64,000 nt of DNA from NCBI GenBank assembly GCA_963921825.1, contig OY997594.1:64837675-64901674 (forward strand), in the 5' to 3' direction. Each line of letters starts with the position of its first letter. Position 1 is the stretch's first letter. A program made the translations under genes and the position numbers. The stretch is from Erodium maritimum. Taxonomy: Eukaryota > Streptophyta > Magnoliopsida > Geraniales > Geraniaceae. Below the pieces are notes generated by a model. It searched no databases and was not told the DNA's origin. It was given only the letters and a program-made list of their open reading frames with translations. Below are positions 56,119 through 64,000 of this stretch, one piece after another.

Positions 56119-58209
56119 TTTTAAAAGGAAAATATATTGATAATAATCCAAAGTTTTCTGGACGAAAACAAAGGACACGGGTGAAACCCGCAGTACATAA
56201 CATGAGCATGCCAACAAAGGCACCTCAAACCAGACCCAACAAAGGGTGAACAAAGGTCAAATAACCTGGATCTTCCTACTGTGAAGCAAACAAGAAACAT
56301 AATCTATCAATAACACGAGCATACCAACAAAGGCACCTCAAACCTGACCCAACCAAGGGTGAACGAAGGTCTAACAACCCTAATTTTCTACCGAGAAGCA
56401 AACAAAAAACACAAACAGACAACGAGCGTACCAATGGAGGCACCTCAAACCTGACCCAACCAAGGGTGAACGAAGGTCTAACAACCCTAATTTTCTACCG
56501 AGAAGCAAACAAAAAACACAAACAGACAACGAGCGTACCAATGGAGGCACCTCAAACTAAACTCAAAATAGGTTTAAAAACCCCAAAAAAACTACCTTCA
56601 AGCTCAATACGGCCAAAAGCATGCCAATCCCGCACCGAAAACCCAAGTAGTCAACATATGGTATTGTGTTCACCGACAACTCAAACCTCCACGTCTTAAC
56701 ACCGAGATCACTTACCACCGCAGCAAAGCCCAGAAGGCACAAACGAGCACTGCTCAACTCTCAACAGGAGAGCCCGCCCGATGCCATCACCATCAGACGA
56801 CCCAAAATCGTCGTCGGAGGGACGAGTAGAAGGGACTCAAAAACGAACTCAAACAAACCACCTAGACCAAGAAAAAACAAACAAGTGCCAAAAACCACAT
56901 CAAATACCCAATACCTAACCCATTAGGCACAACTCGATCAACTTAGAAATCCAAGATAACCCGTCCCGAGCCAACACATTGGACGATTCACGAGGGAGAG
57001 TTAGAACAGTTCCAAACGGGAATTTCCTCTGACAAAGATTAAGAGAGGAAACTCTTCTAAACCAGACAACTGAGGGAAAAAGCATATGAAGTGGTCGAGA
57101 TGACGGAAAACACCAGTAAGACCTAAGTGACGAACTGACGCGTACTACCAAAACTGCACCGAAGCTTCCAAGCCCACCCCAAATCCAAGAAACAATAAAG
57201 TCCAAAACTTAAAAATAGACGACCCCACCGGTCGAAACCAAACTCCCTTATCGGAATAATCAGGGATAAAAGGAGAGGAACTTCAAAACTCGAACATCAA
57301 GGATCCAGTACGAAGAGCATAAAACTGGATTAGAACAGTAACAAGACTCGCAGATCTTGGGAACCACCACTGACGGAGTAGAGCCAAAGTGGACCGAAAA
57401 CTACCCTGACCATACCCGACCCAAATACCCAACAGGAACCCGGTCCATGTTAGACCCAACCCAAACCCGGTCCTACAAAGCAGGCCCAGGCTCACCCAAA
57501 CCGTGAATGACTCCAACCGAGTTCCACCACCACACCGACCGAGCTTCCACAACACCACGTCGACAAAGCTTTCACAACACCACACCAGCACAAACCCAGT
57601 ACAAAGCACGGCATGTTGAACCGCCACCGAGGTATCCGAACCAGTCCCACGGCCACGACCAAAGCCCAACACCTCCCTAACCACGACCAAAAATCGCCAC
57701 CGAGGTATCTGAACCAGTCCTACGGCCACGCAACTACGTGCCAAAATAATACCACACGCGATGAAAGATGGGAGAAAGGGAAGCCAAACTTGAAAAGCCT
57801 CCGTGGGGGAGTTTAAGCCTGAGCATCAACTTGAAGCCGCTCGCTTCTACAAATCTGATCAAATGAAGCTCTCCTTCACCATCTGTGACAAATCTAAGTT
57901 TGGAAATGTTAGTAAAGCCTCCCACCCTTGAAAGGAAGGAGAGAATCGGCCAAGAGAAGCAAGTCACGACTGGTTTCAAGAAAAGGAAGGTTTGTGGCAG
58001 TTGGAGGGATGAACAGCCGGGAAAGAGGGAAATGAGAGTAAACTAAAGGAGGGAGAGGGAAAGAGAGGGGGAGAGGACACCACCGTCGACCACCAAGGCC
58101 AGAATTTCTGGATGTCACCGGTAGTGGCACGACGAAGGTGGCGGCTAAAGAAAAAGGGGTAGGGTTTGGTTGAGAGAAAGAGGGGTTTTAGTTACGGACC
58201 AATGTCTTT
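56119..58209 (-). mobile_element. LINE-derived element without ORF1 or ORF2, 2.1 kb
   Basis: Bracketed by an exact 17-bp duplication, and with a minus-strand poly(A) (T run at 56112-56122) preceded by caatatattttcctttt: a target-primed reverse transcription product. The 5' end on the minus strand is a CT-rich leader (cccctctttctctcaacc near 58190). The interior has one 153-codon ORF (57283-57744) without a known domain. No reverse transcriptase, endonuclease or DUF4283 region is seen. Near the tail there are 107-bp tandem repeats. Confidence 0.78.
56180..56580. repeat. About four 107-bp tandem repeats near the tail of the LINE-derived element
   Basis: The last two units are almost identical (aaccctaattttctaccgag at 56376 and 56483, spacing 107). 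Two more diverged units lie to the left, each with gagcatgccaacaaaggcac-like and cacctcaaac motifs. Confidence 0.85.
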
Positions 58210-58226
58210 CTGCACAATAAGACTTT
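58210..58226. repeat. 17-bp target-site duplication (right) of LINE-derived element
   Basis: Exact second copy of CTGCACAATAAGACTTT. Confidence 0.92.
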
Positions 58227-59111
58227 AAGATTTGAATATTCGACACATTATACAAAAATTCAACAGCTCCTTAGAGGAATACAGTATAATGGCATATTTG
58301 AATTCTTCATTTGAAATATAATTTCAAAAAATCCAAACTATAATTAAATACAAGTTTTTAACCTGGTCAGGAGACGGCGATTAAGTTGGGTGACACCTCT
58401 CTACTTACCCTGATAGCAAACCACTTGCAAATGGCCAACCAAAACGGATGCCAATGATCCCTGTTTGGCTGTTTCAACCCGGGGATCTACGTCCCCCCAG
58501 GAGTATATGAGGGACCTACTACAGAACCTGGTTCTAAAAAGAAAGAAGCAAGGCACGCTGAGAGGCCTTGCACGTTCCCATGATTCCAACAGGACACCAT
58601 AGGGTGTTGTTGAGGAGCCACACCTCGACCTTTGGGGATCAGATACTTGCTGATTCTTAGCCTCCTCCGTTCCCTGACATTCTCCTTAATCGATCGATAC
58701 GACATAGCGATATCGATCAAGTCGAGACTAGGAAAGCCTCATGGACCCACAGTACTAAGCACAACTGGACTATGGACCCACCCCTAGCATCTCCTTGGAA
58801 TTCACCGGGCATTTAGATATATGATCAGTGTTTCGGGTGTCACCGAAACTGTATCTCTTCCTATTCATTACTATTGTTCTTTGTACGGTCATCACGTCCA
58901 CTTCATTTTCATATCAATAAAAACCTCGTTCATATGCTCAAAAAAATTATAAAATTGCATATGATTTTGTTAAAAAAAATTAATATATGGTTTTAAAAAT
59001 ATAGTTATATTCATTTTTATATTAAAATCTGATTATTTTATTGATAAAATTAGATTTTTCAAAAAAAATATTTTTAAAATTAAAGATATATTAAAATTTA
59101 GAAAATAGATT
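58227..59111. other. Gene-free A/T-rich spacer with a possible retroelement tail
   Basis: 58350-58930 is moderately G/C-rich and ends with tcatatcaataaaaacctcg and a short A run, like the 3' end of a plus-strand retroelement, but I see no domain. 58940-59110 is extremely A/T-rich. Confidence 0.35.
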
Positions 59112-59895
59112 TTATAGGTTATTGGATTTTTGTTTCGGATGTGGGAGGATGGATCATATTGAGAAGGACTGTGAAGATGAGAACAGGGGGTACAATAAAC
59201 CGAGGAAAATGTACGGGACATATATGAGAGCTGAAACACCTCGGGAGAGAGGACAAGAATCATATCAACGTTCGGTCAAGTCGCAGGACACTCAGTGCAA
59301 AAGGAGCCAGGGAATTGGCAATGGGAATGGGAAGCCGAGATAGGTTGGTGTTGGGGATTCGAAATCGGCAATGAGTGCATGGATCAGACCTGAGTTAGGA
59401 AGGATAAATGAGGTTCAAAGTACAAAAAGAATGGACAAGGAGGTACGCACGGTTGGAGTTGAATAGGTCCAGAATAATGAGTTGATGATCATTGATGGAG
59501 ATGGGGGTGTGGAGCAGTCGGGGCGGGGGGCTGGTGAAAAGGGGTTGCTACATACTCAAAACTCACCAGTGGATAAGTCAAGGTTGTTGATTGTTGAAGA
59601 AGGGTTGTTGTAGAAACAAAACGCAGCAGTTCGTATGGACGTGACAGATTAGACAGGCGTGGTGGGGGAAGGTACAGGTTCAAAGGTGAAAAAATTGAGA
59701 CATAAGGTGAAGGCCCCGAGTGGAAATGGTGAAAAGGTGAGGTCGGACTCGCAGAATGTTGCACTGGGGAAAAGAAAAGGTGATGAAGTGGAGGATGTTG
59801 AGAATGTACTGAAGTTTAGAGAAAGTCCTACGATAGATACTGAATCAATACATTTCTTGGCGAGGGTTGCTAAACAACCCTGCCAGTCGAAATGA
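59112..59895 (+). pseudogene. LINE ORF1 C-terminal part
   Basis: The zinc knuckle FCFGCGRMDHIEKDC lies at the start, followed by a basic region (RAETPRERGQESYQRSVKSQ). After several stops and frame changes the tail frame 59659-59895 (KLRHKVKAPSGNGEKVRSD) ends in TGA at 59893-59895. That TGA overlaps the ORF2 ATG (59892-59894). Confidence 0.62.
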
Positions 59896-62800
59896 TAGCG
59901 TTGGCTTGGAACTACCGGGGCTTGGGAACCTCGGGGCGAGACAGTTCCTTATTGGGTTGATAACCCGAAAGAAACCCAACATTGTTTTTTTGAGCGAGAC
60001 GAAATGTCAGGCGGAGATGATACATGGTATAAGGAGAAGCACATGAATGGAGGAGGCGTTTATCGTTGAACAAGAGGTGCAAGTGGAGTTATTTCCATGC
60101 TATGGAGAAATAAGGATTACTGGGGTGTTAAAAAATTATTCCCATGATCACATAGATTTGCTGTATAAATTGGGAGATGGTGACATGATCCGTGTAACAG
60201 GATTCTATGGGGAGCCCAGAAGAGACAGGAGGCAGCTGACATGGGCATTGATCCGAATGCTTGCCCAAAATCAGGAGCACCCGTGGTTTATGTTTGGTGA
60301 TTTTAATAACGTGCCGAGTCAGGAGGATGTTGGAGGGGGTAATCCATACCCTAGGGCACTACTAACAGGATTTCGAGAGGCACTAGAGGACATCCAATTA
60401 CAAGATGTCGAAATCACTGGACACATATATACATGGGAGACGGGAATACACAAGGTGGATGGGATGGAAGCTTAACATGAAAGGGCAATGATAAATTGGG
60501 AATGGTTGTTGAAATTCCCTAATACCATTCTCTAACATGGGGGGTTTTCCACGTCAGATCATGCCCATATATTATTTTTTGGAGAGGAGGAGAGAGAGAC
60601 ACGGGCGGCAAGAGGTTTTAAGTTTGGCCAGAGTTGGACAAGAGATGCAGGTTGTGAGAAAATTATGAGGTCGATAGGGAAGGATTGCAACCATTTAGTT
60701 GAGGGCGTGGGCCAAACAACATTTCAACAAATTGGACTTGCAGATTAGAGAATGTCAAGAGGAGATGGACAGGTTAGTGGGACCGTGGGAACAAGGGAGA
60801 GGTCGAAGAATTAAACAATTACGCAGTAAGTTGAATGAAATGTTACATGTTAAAAATATGAGGTGGAAGCAGAGAGCCAAACAATTCTAGCTCAACAGTG
60901 GGGATCTGAATACACAGTACTTTCAGGCAAAAAACACGAACTAGAAAGCAACACAACAATATTTCCAGGTTGAGGGACATGAACGGAGATTACATGGAGT
61001 GGGGTGCCGGCCTGGAGCAGGTAATAATGCAGTACTTTACAGATATTTTTAAATCCAATGGGTCGGAAGGAGATGATATATAGGAGCTTATTCTAGAGTC
61101 GGTTACTGAAGCTCAGAATATGGATTTAATGAAACCGGTGACACCAGTTGAGGTGAGAAAAACAGCATTCAACATGGAAGATTTGAAAGCACCAGGACCC
61201 GATGGGTACAACCCGGGGTTCTATCATCACTATTGGAATATTGTAGGGCAATGGGTGGTCAAGATTGTACAAGAGGTGTTTCGGACAGGTATTGTGCCAA
61301 GAAGCCTGAACGATACAAATATAGTATTGATACCGAAAAAGAGGAAACCGGACCATATGGTAGAATTTTGCCCAATATAATTGTGTAATGTGCTCTACAA
61401 GGTGGTAACGAAAGTGATTATCAATAGAATGAAGAGTTCGTTTAACAATATAATCTATGAATCGCAAATCGCGTCTGTGGAGGGAGATTAATAACAGACA
61501 ATATAATTGTGTCGGTAAGGTTCTGCATTACATCTAGAATCAGAAGCAGGGGCAGAATGGAAAAATGGCTATCAAAGTGGACATGAGCAAGGCGTATGAC
61601 AGGGTGGAATGGAGATTCTTGGAGATGGTCATGTCCAAAATGGGGTTCTTGGAGAGGTGGGTGAAGCTTCTTATGGTATGTGTGAAGACAACGAAGCTCT
61701 GGGTCATAGCGGAGGGGCGCAGGATCAGACCTATAGTCCTAGAGAGGGGCTTCAGATATGGGGACCCGCTATCCCCGCATCTATTTATTATATGTGCTGA
61801 AGGTCTGTCTAGACTAATTGCAAAAGAGGAATCGACCCATAGATTACAGGGAATAAGAGTGGCTCGCCAGGCTCCTCAAGTGACACACTTATTCTTCGTT
61901 GATGATAGTTTTATTTTCTCTCGAGCAATTTGAAGGAGGCTCTGGTGTGGAAGAACATTCTGTCACGCTATGAGCAGGCTTTAGGCCAGCTGGTTAATTT
62001 TGAAAAATCCTCTATTATGTTTAGTCCAAACAATACTGACATAGTAAAACAAGATATAGTTGATATTCTGGGGATGCAAGTAGTACAAGATATTGGAGTA
62101 TATCTGGGATGGTCGTCCATTATGCTAAGGAGTAGATATCAGAGCCTGATATTCATAAAAGACAAGATTATTAAAAGGCTCCAAGGATGGGATGAGATGT
62201 TGCTCAGTAAAGCAGGTAAAGAGGTTCTTTTGAAAGCAGTAATTCAGGCTTTTCCAACATACACGATGGGGGTTTACCTGTTACCTCAGACTTTGATTCA
62301 GGAGATGGAAACGATCATGAATCGTTAGTGGTGGAGCCACGATGCAAAGGGGATCAAATGGAAGAGATGAGAGTTGATGTGTGACCACAAAGCACAGGGT
62401 GGACTAGGATTCAAGAACCTAGCAGATTTCAATGTGGCTATGCTTGGAAAACAGGGATGGAGAATTCTACAACATCCAAACAGTCTGATGGCTCGGGTAC
62501 TAAAGGCTAAATATTTTCCAACCACGGACTTTCTGGAGGCAAAGCCGAAAAATGGGTGTAGTTATGGATGGACAAGCATTTTGGCGGGGTAAAAGATAGT
62601 TCAGAGAGGGGCACGGTTTCGAGTGGGAGCCGACGTTAGTATCCACATATCAGATCCTAGATGGCTTCCTTTGGAGGAGGTGTCGTGCGTGGCGGTAGGG
62701 GAAGGTGTGAGAGAGTTTCCAGTGACTTGGCTCATGCAGGATAACGGGAGGAGTTGGAACAGAGAGAGGGTGGAATCGACCTTCTCAGGACCGGTTGCAG

Positions 62801-63830
62801 AGGCTGTACTAGTCATGCCTATAGCTAGAACGAGACAACCCAATGAGTGGTACTGGTGGGGGAGTAAAAATGGGCATTATTCAGTGAGGGAGGTCTACAA
62901 ATTAATTCAAAGGAGGGCGGGAAGGTGGAATTCGGAGAGCAGGGACATATTTTGGAAGAAAATTTGGGGTTTGAAGGTGCCACTGAAAGTGAAGCATTTT
63001 GTGTGGTAGATTTTCTCAGGAACGCTCCAAACATATGTCAATCTACGGAGAAGGTATGTCCCGATTCAAGATGAATGCGATGTTTGTGGGGGTTATGGAG
63101 GATGAGTACCACACTTTGTTTAACTGTGGAGTGGCGAGAGGAGTCTGGAACAGGGATGACATAATCCGGCCCAATGATGGTGCCACTATGAAGCAATGGT
63201 TTATGAATTGTTTGGACTCGGGTCGAGAGAGTTGGCCTGAAGTAGTAGCGGTCTTGTGGCAGAAATATGGAGATCTCGCAATCTCAGAGTATGGCAGAAG
63301 ACCCAACAGACTGATTCAGAGAGCAGGGATGCGGCCAGACGCCTGTTGCGTGACTGGCAAGAGGCACATGTGGTGGAACCCAGACAGGTGCAAATGGTTG
63401 AACCGAGAATCACCAAATTGGTCAGACCGGAGGAGTGGAGTATCAAGGTAAATGTTGACGGGGCGATCTTGGGTGATGGACGGGGAGGAGGTGGTATGAT
63501 CTGCCGAGGGTCTGATGGCATGGCCAAAACCGCTTGGGTTGTATTGTTTGATGGGGCTATTGACCCGGAAACCACAGAAGCTCTAAGCTTGGATGCAGCG
63601 TTGGACTGGGTTAAGGAGATGGGATGGGAGAGCGGAACAATTGAATCAGATTGTCTTGGTCTAGTTCAGGCAATTAACGATACCTCACAGCTGATTTCAC
63701 CGTTATCATGGAGAGTAGATTGAAGTAGAGCGTTCTACCGGGCTTTAAAGAGGAATTTGTTTGTCGAGAAGCAAATGTAGCAGCTCATACTTTAGCCAGA
63801 CATACAATTGACTGGTTTGATATTGATTGA
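59892..63830 (+). pseudogene. LINE ORF2: endonuclease, reverse transcriptase, zf-RVT, RNase H; many lesions
   Basis: About 3.9 kb, matching a usual 1,300-codon ORF2. The endonuclease region starts MIALAWNYRGLG (family: WNCRGLG) and shows FLSETK, MFGDFNNVPSQED and TSDHAHI. Reverse transcriptase: DLKAPGPDGYNPGFY (61120-61380), IKVDMSKAYDRVEW, GDPLSPHLFIICAEGLSRL, and catalytic FFVDDSFIF (to 61933). Then comes a shifted frame with LVNFEKSSIMFSPN (61930-62328), zf-RVT (62374-63300) and RNase H 63400-63830 with NVDGAILGDGRGGGG, TEALSLDAAL, ESDCLGLVQAI and REANVAAHTLAR. Stops and shifts occur at about 59957, 60473, 61378, 61488, 61931, 62326, 62590, 63007 and 63721, so it is inactive. Confidence 0.85.
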
Positions 63831-63917
63831 CGAACTACGCCTATACCTGATGTTTTATTAGTTGCACTGAATAATGATTTGCTGTGATCTAATAAAACTT
63901 CTATTTCAAAAAAAAAA

Positions 63918-64000
63918 CATTCTTTTCTTGAAAATATTAATTAAAAGGATATTTGGAATTTTGTGGATTAATCAAGGATAATTATGTCATTTTATCAAAA
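63918..64000. other. A/T-rich flank of the LINE
   Basis: Short A/T-rich end of the window after the poly(A) tail. Nothing else is seen. Confidence 0.4.

Larger units (their letters stand above)
59112..63917 (+). mobile_element. L1-type LINE with RNase H domain, 5'-truncated and decayed
   Basis: Starts inside ORF1 at a CCHC knuckle, continues through a complete ORF2 region, and ends with aataaaacttctatttc plus a 10-A tail (63908-63917). ORF2 contains endonuclease, reverse transcriptase, zf-RVT and a C-terminal RNase H, as in many plant L1 elements. No target duplication was found. Confidence 0.87.

Noticed and set aside
59033..59263. 76-codon minus-strand ORF
   Set aside because: It is antisense to A/T-rich spacer and the LINE zinc knuckle and has no domain.

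Overview
This is a 64-kb piece of nuclear genome from a flowering plant, most likely a eudicot. The evidence is a 16-exon cytosolic pyruvate kinase gene with GT-AG introns, a plant-specific trihelix transcription factor, and a dense load of plant-type retrotransposons and DNA transposons. I cannot name the species.

Layout. Positions 1-7,900 are the only conventional gene space: a pyruvate kinase gene (+, 379-5400) converging on a single-exon trihelix gene (-, 5905-7299). The rest is almost all mobile DNA. 7.9-11.2 kb is a 5'-truncated LINE on the minus strand. 11.2-13.4 kb and 13.8-16.2 kb are two PIF/Harbinger-like elements with TAA target duplications; they carry Myb/SANT genes but no transposase. 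17.3-17.8 kb is a foldback MITE. 19.1-21.2 kb is an ORF1-only LINE with its own target-site duplication. 21.7-22.4 kb is a hAT-type MITE and 22.5-23.0 kb a short LINE copy.

23.6-42.4 kb is a nest. A small host-like gene (two predicted membrane segments, ORF 41997-42353) has had its promoter and first 16 codons triplicated around a Ty1/copia element (minus strand, 24774-41685) and a related solo LTR. A very young and apparently intact Ty3/gypsy chromovirus (26255-37686, 2,954-bp LTRs, 1,635-codon gag-pol) sits inside the copia element with a perfect 5-bp duplication, GTACG.

42.4-44.1 kb is a second ORF1-only LINE copy. 44.1-47.8 kb is a 5'-truncated copia element (+). 47.8-52.5 kb is a decayed LTR element split by a 2.7-kb gypsy solo LTR with duplication ATCAT. 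52.5-53.9 kb is a truncated second copy of the two-gene Harbinger-like arrangement. 56.1-58.2 kb is a LINE-derived, protein-less element with a 17-bp duplication. 59.1-63.9 kb is a long decayed LINE with endonuclease, reverse transcriptase and RNase H regions.

Most unusual content: (i) a repeated two-gene Harbinger-like unit with two different Myb/SANT genes and no transposase; (ii) ORF1-only LINEs that look like complete transposed units; (iii) the promoter-plus-first-exon triplication around the copia element. No rRNA or tRNA gene and no CRISPR array was seen.
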